Source: Streptomyces hygroscopicus subsp. hygroscopicus (GTDB lineage: Bacteria > Actinomycetota > Actinomycetes > Streptomycetales > Streptomycetaceae). Taken from it: a stretch of DNA of 41,243 nt. The translations under genes and the position numbers were made by a program. Positions within the stretch are counted from its first letter, which is position 1. Every line of letters starts with the position of its first letter. Below are positions 24,005-33,801 of this stretch, in pieces. The stretch is taken from positions 1 through 41,243 of the forward strand of contig NZ_BBOX01000011.1 of NCBI RefSeq assembly GCF_001553455.1, in the 5' to 3' direction. The notes below the pieces were generated by a model. The model was not told the origin of the DNA. It did no database searches and saw only the letters and a list, made by a program, of their open reading frames with translations.

Positions 24005-24185
24005 CACGCCCGAGCTGACGCGCCCGTTCCCGGATCGGCGTGCCTCCCGATCGGCTTCCCCAGATCGGCGTTCCCCAAGACCGGCGTTCCCCGGATCGGC
24101 GTTCCTCCCGCTCGGTCTTACCCAAGACCGGCGTTCCCCGGATCGGCTTCCCGCCGGGCTTCCTCCGGATGGACTTCCCGGGTCG
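24000..24185. repeat. Stop-proximal duplication and about nine degenerate 15-16-bp units after the aminotransferase
   Basis: GCTGACACGCCCGA (24000-24013), which includes the TGA, is followed directly by GCTGACGCGCCCGT (24014-24027). Units of GGATCGGCGTTCCCC and variants (AAGACCGGCGTTCCCC, CGCTCGGTCTTACCC) then continue to about 24185. No gene or obvious terminator is seen; the array fills most of the 290-bp gap before the mannosyltransferase. Confidence 0.8.
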
Positions 24186-24294
24186 CGGGCGGCCGCGCGC
24201 CGGTGGATGGTCGGTGTATCCGCCGAGCCCCCTGGCCCGTCCCCGCCCGGGGGCTCGGCGCGTGCCCGTCGCGTGCCCCGCACCGGAGGTTCCC

Positions 24295-25515
24295 GTGTCC
24301 ACCGACCTCGCCGCGTCCACACGGCCCCCGGAGCCTCCCCGGCGGCCGGCCGGGCGGTGGCGGGCACTGGGGCGGGTGCGGGCGTCACTGGGGCGGGCGG
24401 GGGCGTCACTGGGCGGGGCGTGGCTCGCGCTCGGGGTGTACGCGGCGGTGCGGCTGGCCGGGGCCGGCTGCCTGGCGCTCTGGGCCTGGCGGACCGGCCG
24501 GGATCCGCACAGGCTGCTCGGCCGCCAATGGGACGGCCTCTGGTACGCGAGCATCGCCCGGCACGGGTACGGCACCGTGCGCCCCTCGGTCCACTACCCC
24601 GGCCGGGTCTTCAGCGATCTCGCCTTCTTCCCGCTCTACCCGGCGCTGACCCGCGCCCTCACCACCGTCCTGCCGCTCACCACGGTGACCGCCGCCCTGC
24701 TGATCGCCTGGGCCGCCTCGGGGATGGCGGCGTGGGGGGTGTACGCGATCGGGGAGCGGCTGCACGGGCGGCGGGTGGGCACGCTGCTGGTCGCGCTGTG
24801 GGGGCTGCTGCCGCACGCGATCGTCGAGTCCATGGCGTACACCGAATCGCTGCTGACCGCGCTGGCCGCCTGGTCGCTGTACGCGGTGCTGACCCGTCGC
24901 TGGCTGTGGGCGGGGACGCTCGCCCTGCTCGCCGGGGCCTGCCGGCCGAACGGGATCGCGGTGGCCGCCGCCGTCTGCTGCTGCGCCGCCGCCGAGATCG
25001 CCCGGCACCGGGCCCGGGTGTCCTGGCGGGTGTGGGCGGGGGCGGCGCTGTCACCGCTCGGCTGGCTGGGCTATATCGGCTGGGTGGGGGCCCGGCGCGG
25101 CACCTGGCGCGGGTATGTGGACGTCCAGCACGACTGGGGCTCGCGGTTCCGCCTCGGACCGGGCAGCCTCCGCTTCGCCCGCCATCTGCTGAGCGGTGAC
25201 GACCAGCTGATCCGCTCCATGGTGCTGGCGGTCCTCGGCGCCGTGCTGATCTCCCTGGTCCGGTTCGCCCTGTGCCCGCCGCCGCTCGCGCTGGTCGTCT
25301 ACACCCTCGTCCTGGTGGTCATCGCGGTCGGCGGCACCAACTACTTCGCCTCCAAGCCCCGCTTTCTGCTGCCCGCCTTTCCGCTGCTGCTCCCGGCGGC
25401 GCTGGCGATGGCGAGAGCCCGGCCCCGCACCGTCGTCCTGCTGGGCGGTGCGCTGGCCGGGCTCTGCTGTTTCTACGGCACGTACCTGCTGGCCGTGGCC
25501 CATGTCGCCATCTGA
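24295..25515 (+). CDS. PIG-V-like polyprenol-phosphate-mannose-dependent mannosyltransferase
   Basis: A 406-residue membrane glycosyltransferase of the GT-C type. After an Arg-rich N-terminus, the first extracytoplasmic loop carries RQWDGLWYASIARHGYG (78-94), the hallmark of the PIG-V/mannosyltransferase family, with D80 the likely catalytic base. About ten transmembrane helices follow, and a CRPNG motif lies near the middle (GACRPNGIAVA). It should transfer a sugar from polyprenyl phosphate on the outer face of the membrane; the acceptor is unknown. GTG 24295 has GGAGG 5 nt upstream. Upstream frame extension is repeat-derived. Confidence 0.83.
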   Translation: MSTDLAASTRPPEPPRRPAGRWRALGRVRASLGRAGASLGGAWLALGVYAAVRLAGAGCLALWAWRTGRDPHRLLGRQWDGLWYASIARHGYGTVRPSVHYPGRVFSDLAFFPLYPALTRALTTVLPLTTVTAALLIAWAASGMAAWGVYAIGERLHGRRVGTLLVALWGLLPHAIVESMAYTESLLTALAAWSLYAVLTRRWLWAGTLALLAGACRPNGIAVAAAVCCCAAAEIARHRARVSWRVWAGAALSPLGWLGYIGWVGARRGTWRGYVDVQHDWGSRFRLGPGSLRFARHLLSGDDQLIRSMVLAVLGAVLISLVRFALCPPPLALVVYTLVLVVIAVGGTNYFASKPRFLLPAFPLLLPAALAMARARPRTVVLLGGALAGLCCFYGTYLLAVAHVAI

Positions 25516-25539
25516 CGACCGGGCCCGACGGGGCCGGGA

Positions 25540-25575
25540 CGGGCGGCGGCGGGGCTCAGGCCCCGTCGTCGCCCG
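25540..25575 (+). terminator. 16-bp stem-loop after the mannosyltransferase
   Basis: Positions 25540-25555 pair with 25560-25575 around a TCAG loop, with two G-U pairs in the plus-strand RNA. It overlaps the last codons and stop of the convergent YbjN gene. Confidence 0.55.
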
Positions 25576-26092
25576 GCTTGTCGTCGCCGTCGGACTCGAT
25601 ATCGGCCTCCAGACCGAGCTGTTCGACCAGCCAGCGGTCGAACTCGATCGAAGCCCGCACCCAGCTGACCGTGCTGGACACGAAGTGCTCCAGGCTGACG
25701 CCGGTGCCGATCAGCATCTGCGCCTCGCCGATCAACCGGACCGTGCCGTCGTCATTGGTGTGGCTGTAGACCTTCGGCCACAGCGTGCGGCGGTTCCAGT
25801 CGTCGATCGCCTCGAGCAGCCGCGGCTTCTCGTCGATGCCGTGCGGCCGGTCGTAGAACGTACGGACGGAGAAGACCTGCTGCTCCTCCTCCCCGCGGAA
25901 CATGAAGTAGGTGCGGAACTGCTCCCACGGCGCGGCGAGGTCCCCCTCCTCGTCGACGACGTACTTCAGCTCCATCTGCTCCAGCAGCTGCTTGACCAGA
26001 TCCTGGTCGGGCAGCACAGGGCCGCTCGGACCCGTCGGTTCGGGCTCGGGCTGACCCCCGAAATTCGGAATCGAGGACGGGTCGATGCTCAC
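25556..26092 (-). CDS. YbjN domain-containing protein
   Basis: A 178-residue acidic cytosolic protein with the YbjN fold, related to type III secretion chaperone-like domains. Family-like segments are LLEQMELKYVVDEEGDL, FRTYFMFRGEEEQQVFSVR and a long helix ending HFVSSTVSWVRASIEFDRWL. Streptomyces homologues are often encoded next to clpB, as here, but a role in proteostasis is only suggestive. GTG 26092 (MSIDPSSIPNFGG) has AGGGA about 9 nt upstream; the longer frame upstream is not needed. The last 20 residues are acidic (ESDGDDKPGDDGA). Confidence 0.85.
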   Translation of the reverse strand: MSIDPSSIPNFGGQPEPEPTGPSGPVLPDQDLVKQLLEQMELKYVVDEEGDLAAPWEQFRTYFMFRGEEEQQVFSVRTFYDRPHGIDEKPRLLEAIDDWNRRTLWPKVYSHTNDDGTVRLIGEAQMLIGTGVSLEHFVSSTVSWVRASIEFDRWLVEQLGLEADIESDGDDKPGDDGA

Positions 26093-26199
26093 CGTGGATT
26101 TCCCTTCGTATGGAATACCGCCATCCTCCCTCACACCCGCCCCCGCCGTGCAACCCCGGCCGCACATTGCCCGGTCCGGCGGAAAACCACCCCGGTGAC

Positions 26200-28791
<2,592 letters not shown>

Positions 28792-28848
28792 GTCCCTGTG
28801 CTCCTCCTCGCTCCGGATTGGCATCCTGCCCTACCCAACATCCGTAAA

Positions 28849-28869
28849 GTTGAGTCTATTCCACTCAAC
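28849..28869. promoter_or_regulatory. HAIR operator (HspR binding site) of clpB
   Basis: GTTGAGT-N7-ACTCAAC at 28849-28869 matches the HAIR consensus CTTGAGT-N7-ACTCAAG in 12 of 14 positions and is perfectly symmetric. On the clpB strand its TTGAGT could double as a -35 element with TACGGA-like -10 sequence. It also lies 38 bp upstream of the divergent flavin-type oxidase gene. Confidence 0.92.
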
Positions 28870-28906
28870 CTCGCGAACGCCACTCTTCTGGCCATAGGTT
28901 CTGGCC

Positions 28907-29311
28907 ATGCCCATCGATCCACGCAACCCCGATCCCGAGTACCTCGCCTTCTGGCGCGAACGCCATCTGTGCACGCTGACCACCCCGCGCCCGGACGGCA
29001 CCCCGCACGTCGTCCCCGTCGGCGTCACCTACGACCCCGGCGCGGGACTCGCCCGCGTCATCGCGGGCCGCCACAGCCGCAAGGTCGCCCATGTCCGGGC
29101 GGCGGGCGAGGGCGGCGCGCGGGTCGCGGTCTGCCAGCTGGCGGGCAGGCGGTGGGCCACCCTGGAGGGGCTCGCGGTGGTGCGCGCGGAGCCCGAGCTG
29201 ATCGCGGACGCGGAACGCCGCTACGCCGAGCGCTACCAGCACGCCCCGCGCCCCAACCCCGACCGCGTCCTCATCGAGATCACCCTCACCCGGGCCATGG
29301 GCCGGGCGTGA
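28907..29311 (+). CDS. Pyridoxamine 5'-phosphate oxidase-fold protein, probable F420/FMN-dependent
   Basis: A 134-residue split-barrel protein. The opening EYLAFWRERHLCTLTTPRPDGTPHVVPVG is the classic first strands of the family, followed by an RHSRKVAHVRA segment that in F420-dependent members contacts the cofactor. It may reduce or oxidise a small molecule; which one cannot be said. The ATG at 28907 has no ribosome binding site, and TAGGTT at 28895-28900 is 7 nt upstream, so a leaderless transcript is likely. It is divergent from clpB across a single HAIR site. Its 3' end is tandemly duplicated. Confidence 0.82.
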   Translation: MPIDPRNPDPEYLAFWRERHLCTLTTPRPDGTPHVVPVGVTYDPGAGLARVIAGRHSRKVAHVRAAGEGGARVAVCQLAGRRWATLEGLAVVRAEPELIADAERRYAERYQHAPRPNPDRVLIEITLTRAMGRA

Positions 29312-29341
29312 GCGGCTGCCATGGGCCGGGCGTGAGCGGCT
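29294..29341. repeat. Perfect 24-bp tandem duplication of the oxidase gene 3' end
   Basis: Two identical 24-bp copies (GCCATGGGCCGGGCGTGAGC followed by GGCT) stand at 29294-29317 and 29318-29341. The first contains the final codons and TGA of the oxidase gene. The second lies immediately downstream, before the convergent transporter stop. Confidence 0.97.
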
Positions 29342-29350
29342 GAGATCTAG

Positions 29351-30961
29351 CTAGTCGCACTCCTCGTCGTCCCGGTGCACCTGCGCCCTGGGGTGCCGCA
29401 GCCGCAGCCACACATCGCGGGCGCGGCGCCCGGCCTCCGTACGGCTCTCGGCCACCGCCGTACGGGCCTCCTCCTCGGTCTCCACCATCGGCCCCGAGCC
29501 GCGCAGCGGCTTCCCCGCCGTCTCGTACAGGAAGAACGTGGCGACCAGGCCGACCACACCCGCCGCCATCAGGTAGTACGCGGGCACCAGCGTGTTGTGC
29601 GTGGTGGCCACCAGCCACGAGGCCACCAGCGGCGTCGTCCCGCCGAACAGCGACACCGAGATGTTGAACGAGATCGACAGCGCGCCGTAGCGCAGCCGGG
29701 TCGGGAACAGCGCCGGAAGCGTGGCGGCGCTCGTCCCCGCGAAGATGACCAGCAGCAGACCGAGGACCAGACAGCCGATGGCGGGCAGCAGGATGCCGCC
29801 CTCCCGGATGAGCAGGAACGCCGGCGCCGCCAGCACGATCAACCCCACGCTTCCGGCCATGAACATCGGCCTGCGCCCCCAGCGGTCGGAGCTGCGCCCC
29901 ACCACGGTGATCGTCAGCGCGACGACGATCATGGTGCCGAGGACCAGCATCTGGGCGACCGTCGCCCGCTGACTGAGCGTGGAGGTCATGTACGTCGGCA
30001 GATACGACGTGACCATGTAGTTGGTGACGTTGTAGAGGAGCACCAGCCCCATGCAGATCAGCACCGCCTGCCAGTGCCTGGTGAAGATCTCCTTCAGCCG
30101 TCCCCTGCCGGACTGGCGTGCCTCCTCGACCGGGTCGGTGTCGCCGCGGGCGGCCGCCTCCTCCGCCGCCTCGGCCGCCCGCTCGGCCTCCAGCTGGAAC
30201 GCCGGGGTCTCCTCCAGGCGCAGCCGCATGTACAGGCCGATCAGCCCCAGCGGACCCGCCACCAGGAACGGCACCCGCCAGCCCCAGGCCACCATCCCGT
30301 CCCCACCGAGGACGGCGGTGAGCACCGTGACCACACCGGAGCCCATCGAATAGCCGACGAAGGTGCCGAAGTCCAGCCAGCTGCCGAGGAACCCGCGGCG
30401 CTGATCGGGCGCGAACTCCGCGATGTACGTGGTCGCCCCGGCGTACTCACCGCCGGTGGAGAACCCCTGCACCACCCGGCAGGACAGCAGCAGCAGCGGC
30501 GCGGCGAACCCCACGGCGTCGTAACCGGGCAGCACCCCCACCGCGAAGGTACCGACCGCCATCATGATCATGGTGGTGGACAGCACCCGCCGGCGCCCGA
30601 TCCGGTCGCCCAGCGGCCCGAAGACCAGCCCGCCGAGCGGCCGCACCAGGAACGCCACCGCGAAGGTGGCGAAGGTGGAGACCACCTGGGTGGCGGGGTT
30701 GTCGGCCGGGAAGAAGACCTTGCCGAGGGTGACCGCGACATACGCGTAGACGCCGAAGTCGAACCACTCCATCATGTTGCCGACCGCCGTGGCCGCGACC
30801 GCCCGCCGCAGCCTCGGCCGGTCGACGACGGTGACGTCCTCGAGGGACAGCGGCTCCTTGCGGCGGCGCAGCAGCGTCCGGATCATCCGGTCGGTACGGG
30901 CACTGCCGCGGGACCGGCCCCCGTGGTAGGGCCCGCGCGGTGGTGTCCGGCCGGTACTCAT
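29351..30961 (-). CDS. MFS metabolite:H+ symporter (ProP/MHS family)
   Basis: A 536-residue 12-TM transporter. The signature GNMMEWFDFGVYAYVAVTLG in TM1 and FGPLGDRIGRRRVL (motif A) after TM2, together with VVQGFSTGGEYAGATTYIAEFAPDQRRG, place it in the metabolite:proton symporter group that includes ProP and KgtP. It probably imports a small zwitterion or organic acid such as proline, betaine or a dicarboxylate. A charged cytoplasmic loop (about 250-280, rich in Ala/Glu) joins the halves. ATG 30961 has GGGGA upstream. The C-terminal 50 residues are charged and end DDEECD. Confidence 0.9.
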   Translation of the reverse strand: MSTGRTPPRGPYHGGRSRGSARTDRMIRTLLRRRKEPLSLEDVTVVDRPRLRRAVAATAVGNMMEWFDFGVYAYVAVTLGKVFFPADNPATQVVSTFATFAVAFLVRPLGGLVFGPLGDRIGRRRVLSTTMIMMAVGTFAVGVLPGYDAVGFAAPLLLLSCRVVQGFSTGGEYAGATTYIAEFAPDQRRGFLGSWLDFGTFVGYSMGSGVVTVLTAVLGGDGMVAWGWRVPFLVAGPLGLIGLYMRLRLEETPAFQLEAERAAEAAEEAAARGDTDPVEEARQSGRGRLKEIFTRHWQAVLICMGLVLLYNVTNYMVTSYLPTYMTSTLSQRATVAQMLVLGTMIVVALTITVVGRSSDRWGRRPMFMAGSVGLIVLAAPAFLLIREGGILLPAIGCLVLGLLLVIFAGTSAATLPALFPTRLRYGALSISFNISVSLFGGTTPLVASWLVATTHNTLVPAYYLMAAGVVGLVATFFLYETAGKPLRGSGPMVETEEEARTAVAESRTEAGRRARDVWLRLRHPRAQVHRDDEECD

Positions 30962-31059
30962 CTCGTCCCCTGCCGACGGCTACGAACCGCTGAGGGGCGT
31001 CGTGCGGATCATGCTGGGCTCCTGAGCTCCTGACGCCCGGACGCCGCTCCCGGCCCGCC

Positions 31060-31431
31060 TCAGGCGCCGGCGTGGCTCGACTTCGCGTACGTCTCCGCCA
31101 TCTGCCCGGCGACGTCGTACACCACGGCCTGCTCATCGCCGACGACCCACGCGTCATGGCCGGGCGGGACCACATACACGTCCCCGGGCCCCACCTCGGT
31201 CTCCGCGCCCTCGGCCGTGCGCAGCCGCATCCGGCCCCGGACCACGACCCCGGTGTGCCGGACCTCGCACAGATCGGTCCCCGCGATCGGCCGCAGCGAC
31301 TCGCTCCAGCGCCATCCGGGCTCGAAGGTGCCCACGGCGAAATCCAGCCCGGTCAGGTGCAGCGCTTCGATATGGCCCCCGGGAAAGTCACGCCGCTCAT
31401 CCGGCTTCTCGATCGTCTTGACCTCCACCAT
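31060..31431 (-). CDS. Cupin-domain protein
   Basis: A 123-residue single-domain cupin. The first cupin motif is RHTGVVVRGRMRLRTAEGAE; the second is VGPGDVYVVPPGHDAWVVGDEQ. The metal-binding histidines are partly replaced in motif 1, so enzymatic activity is uncertain. The motif PGWRWSESLRPIAGTDLCEV resembles a subgroup common in Streptomyces. ATG 31431 has GGAGG 8 nt upstream. It is separate from the downstream MFS gene by 98 bp on the same strand. Confidence 0.82.
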   Translation of the reverse strand: MVEVKTIEKPDERRDFPGGHIEALHLTGLDFAVGTFEPGWRWSESLRPIAGTDLCEVRHTGVVVRGRMRLRTAEGAETEVGPGDVYVVPPGHDAWVVGDEQAVVYDVAGQMAETYAKSSHAGA

Positions 31432-31514
31432 GGCGGTACCTCCTCCCATACCTCCATGGTGCGCCCGGCGGGGCCCAGGGGCGCTTCGAGCACCTGGGCG
31501 TTCCCGCAAACCCC

Positions 31515-31542
31515 TTGCGCACCTTCAGCGCCCCGCTACGTT
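31515..31542 (+). promoter_or_regulatory. Predicted promoter of the ATPase pseudogene
   Basis: TTGCGC (31515-31520), a 16-bp spacer and TACGTT (31537-31542) form a HrdB-like promoter. The -10 lies in the 11-bp palindrome TACGTTACGTA (31537-31547), a possible operator. The expected transcript has a leader of about 115 nt. Confidence 0.4.
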
Positions 31543-31665
31543 ACGTATCGCGTCGCTCACCCAGCGAAGCAACCGGCCAGCCGGAAGCGCACCGCCCTGC
31601 CCGCAACTCAGCGCGGCGGCATCGACACCGGTCGGCCCGTCCTATCGCGCCAGCAAGAGGCCCGT

Positions 31666-32099
31666 ATGCCCCTCGTCACGCCACCCTTCGCCCCGTTCGA
31701 GTACTGCCTCCACATCCCCCACGGCCCCCGGGCCGTCGGCGTGGCCAGGGCCTCCCTCCATACCGCCCTCACCGCCCATGAGCTGCCCGACCTGGTAGAG
31801 CGCGCCGAGCTGTTGGCGAGCGAGATGCTCACCAACGCCATCGTGCACGCGGGCGGCGAGGCGGATCTGCGGCTGAAGTGGTCCGCCGAGACGTTGCGGA
31901 TGACCGTGTGGGACTCCAGCGCGGCCCGCCCGGTCTCCGCCCGCTCACGGCGGGCGGCGAGAGCGGACGAGGGCTGCACCTGCTGCGGCTGCTCGCCGAC
32001 CGGTGGAGCCACTACCCATTGACGGGCGACCGGTGGGGGCCCGCCTCCAAGGTCGTCTGGTGTGAGATCAGCAGAACGCCGCCCACCGCGTGGGCGTAG
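31666..32099 (+). pseudogene. Frameshifted HATPase (anti-sigma/SpoIIAB-like) gene
   Basis: The frame starting at ATG 31666 encodes a typical small regulatory ATPase: YCLHIPHGPRAVGVARASL, then the N-box ELLASEMLTNAIVHAGG and TVWDSSA. It ends after 118 residues with an unrelated Arg/Cys-rich tail (stop 32020-32022). The expected G-box and C-terminus (GGESGRGLHLLRLLADRW, then GDRWGPASKVVWCEIS) lie in the other frame, open to TAG 32097-32099. A 1-nt loss (or 2-nt gain) near 31925-31965 explains this. It could be a real pseudogene, a sequencing error in a GC-rich run, or less likely a -1 recoding event. The intact protein would be about 140 residues. Confidence 0.8.
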
Positions 32100-32108
32100 G
32101 CCGTACGG

Positions 32109-32381
32109 TCAGGGCGCGGTGAGGGCGACGCGGCGGAACTCGACGGACTCGATGGTGACGCCGGGGGCCGAGCCGCCGAGCAGCGGGGCGGCGGCTCGGG
32201 CCCGCTCCTCGTTCTCGAACGTCAGGATCGACATGCCGCGTCCGTCCACGGGCTCCAGCCACTGGCCGGAGACGAAGCCAGGCGCCGCCGTGAGCTTCGG
32301 CAGGATGTCGTTCATGAGCGCGGCAGCGGCCGCGGGGGCCTGGGCCGGATCGATGGTGAGGGTGATGAGGGCTGCGTACAC
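32109..32381 (-). CDS. Small ferredoxin-like-fold protein (ABM/Dabb type)
   Basis: A 90-residue protein beginning MYAALITLTIDPAQAPAAAAAL and containing GFVSGQWLEPVDGRGMSILTFENEERARAA. This matches the alpha+beta barrel seen in antibiotic-biosynthesis-monooxygenase-like and stress-responsive proteins, which dimerise around a small pocket. No catalytic residue can be assigned. The start is GTG 32381 with GGAAGGA upstream. It stands between the pseudogene (convergent) and the Uma2 gene on its own strand. Confidence 0.7.
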   Translation of the reverse strand: MYAALITLTIDPAQAPAAAAALMNDILPKLTAAPGFVSGQWLEPVDGRGMSILTFENEERARAAAPLLGGSAPGVTIESVEFRRVALTAP

Positions 32382-32463
32382 GGCAGGGTCCTTCCGGCGG
32401 CGGAATGCTTCGTTCAGCAGGTAGGACCCGGCGCCGCCCGGGAACTCATCGCGGCCCCTTCAC

Positions 32464-33105
32464 TCACCCCTGACGTGGGCCGGTGATCTCCTCCGTGATC
32501 GCGAAACCCTTCGCCGGGCCCTCCGGGATCTCCACCACGGTGCCGTACGGGACCCGGGTCTCGGCCGCGTACGTCCCCTCGCCCGGGGAGGGAGACGTCA
32601 GCACGGTGACGGTGCCGTGCTGGTCGTGGTCGTCGATCAAGAGGTAAACGGGAATCCCGGCACCGGCGTAGGCCCGGCGCTTGCGCACACGGTCGCGCTG
32701 CTGGTTCTCGTGGCCGGGAGAGACCACTTCGACGACGAGTTTCACCGCTGAGGCGGCGAAGCCGAGGCCGTCCTCAGTGAGGTGCTCTTCGTCCTCCTCG
32801 GGAGCGATGAACAGGTCGGGTACCCATGCCTTCAGGCCATGGATGACGTTCCAGTCATGGTGGACCGCGTAATCGCCCTCTTCCAGGTATTTCTCGAGCA
32901 GCCGCCGCAGCCGGTTGATGATGCGGGCGTGGCTGGAACGTCCGGTCGGCGACACTTCAATGAACCCCTCGACAATCTCCGCGCGAAAGCCCTCAGGGAG
33001 TTCCAGGGACTTCCACGCCTGCCACAGGGCCTCATCGAGCGAGATCGGGGACATGGCCTCGGGCACCTCCGTCGTCGTAGGCACCTCATGGGCGATTGCG
33101 GTCAC
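32464..33105 (-). CDS. Uma2-family (DUF820) putative restriction-endonuclease-fold protein
   Basis: A 213-residue PD-(D/E)XK-fold protein of the Uma2 family, very abundant in Streptomyces and of unknown role. Core residues are visible: E-V-S in IVEGFIEVSPTG, PD in KAWVPDLFIAPEED, EVV preceded by K in AVKLVVEVVSPGHE, and the helix RDRVRKRRAYAGAGIPVYLLID. GTG 33105 (VTAIAHEVP) has GGAGG 8 nt upstream. The frame continues 20 codons further, but without a ribosome binding site. Confidence 0.85.
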   Translation of the reverse strand: MTAIAHEVPTTTEVPEAMSPISLDEALWQAWKSLELPEGFRAEIVEGFIEVSPTGRSSHARIINRLRRLLEKYLEEGDYAVHHDWNVIHGLKAWVPDLFIAPEEDEEHLTEDGLGFAASAVKLVVEVVSPGHENQQRDRVRKRRAYAGAGIPVYLLIDDHDQHGTVTVLTSPSPGEGTYAAETRVPYGTVVEIPEGPAKGFAITEEITGPRQG

Positions 33106-33266
33106 GGCGCAGCACCTCCTCCTCGAGTGTGGGCCAAGAGTGCCCTGGCGGCACAGGCAACCCACACGCTAGGGAGGCGAGTGTCCTGACAGCCCGGGTT
33201 CGGGCGGTGAGCCACTCGAACGGATGAGTCAGCAGACGGGACCGTCCATGCGCCTGGCACACGGCA

Positions 33267-33297
33267 GGCCCGGCAACCGAAGACCGGTTACCGGGCC
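33267..33297 (-). terminator. Terminator of the dnaK-grpE-dnaJ-hspR operon
   Basis: A 13-bp stem (33267-33279 with 33285-33297) closes a 5-nt loop; the one imperfect position is a G-U pair in the minus-strand RNA. It begins 24 nt after the hspR stop. No U-tract follows. Confidence 0.7.
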
Positions 33298-33320
33298 ACT
33301 CGATCAGGTGAACGGTGCCG

Positions 33321-33800
33321 CTAGTCCGTCCGCTTGGCCTTCGGCCGCCACACCACCAGGGCGCTGCTCTGCTGGACGTCCTGGTAACGGACCAGGTCAC
33401 GGCGGTAGGAGGCGTGGACCTGGGCCTCTCGCTGCTGCATGGCCGTCGCGGCGCCCTCGACCGCGGCCTGGAGCTCGGCGACACGGGCCTGGAGGGCCGC
33501 GACCTGGTTCTCCAGTTCGATGATGCGCTTGATCCCGGCGAGGTTGATGCCCTCGTCCTGGGACAGCTGCTGGACCTGGCGGAGCAGCTGGATGTCGCGT
33601 GCGGAGTACCGCCGGCCACGGCCGGCGGTACGGTCGGGGGAAACCAGGCCGAGGCGGTCGTACTGACGCAAGGTCTGCGGATGCAGCCCGGAGAGCTGAG
33701 CGGCCACCGAGATGACGTACACCGGCGAATCCTCGGTCAGCTCGTACGGGTTACGGGGCCGGCCGGCGCCCCTGCCTCCGATTCCTCCTCGGCCGTCCAT
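33321..33800 (-). CDS. hspR: Heat-shock repressor HspR
   Basis: A 159-residue MerR-type regulator. The helix-turn-helix is YVISVAAQLSGLHPQTLRQYDRLGLVSPDRT, followed by the wing GRGRRYSARDIQLL. A leucine-heptad coiled coil (ELENQVAALQARVAELQAAVEG) mediates dimerisation. It represses dnaK and clpB by binding HAIR sites, with DnaK as corepressor in Streptomyces. It is the last gene of the dnaK operon, 1 nt after the dnaJ stop. All three HAIR sites listed here are its expected targets. Confidence 0.96.
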   Translation of the reverse strand: MDGRGGIGGRGAGRPRNPYELTEDSPVYVISVAAQLSGLHPQTLRQYDRLGLVSPDRTAGRGRRYSARDIQLLRQVQQLSQDEGINLAGIKRIIELENQVAALQARVAELQAAVEGAATAMQQREAQVHASYRRDLVRYQDVQQSSALVVWRPKAKRTD

Positions 33801-33801
33801 C

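Noticed and set aside
21644..24409. A 921-codon minus-strand frame containing DUF5996
   Set aside because: The DUF5996 start at 22591 has a good ribosome binding site; the extension is antisense to the aminotransferase and repeats.
28792..28824. An upstream ATG start for clpB
   Set aside because: It would add 11 atypical residues and place the GGAGGAG site inside the coding region; GTG 28791 fits the family.
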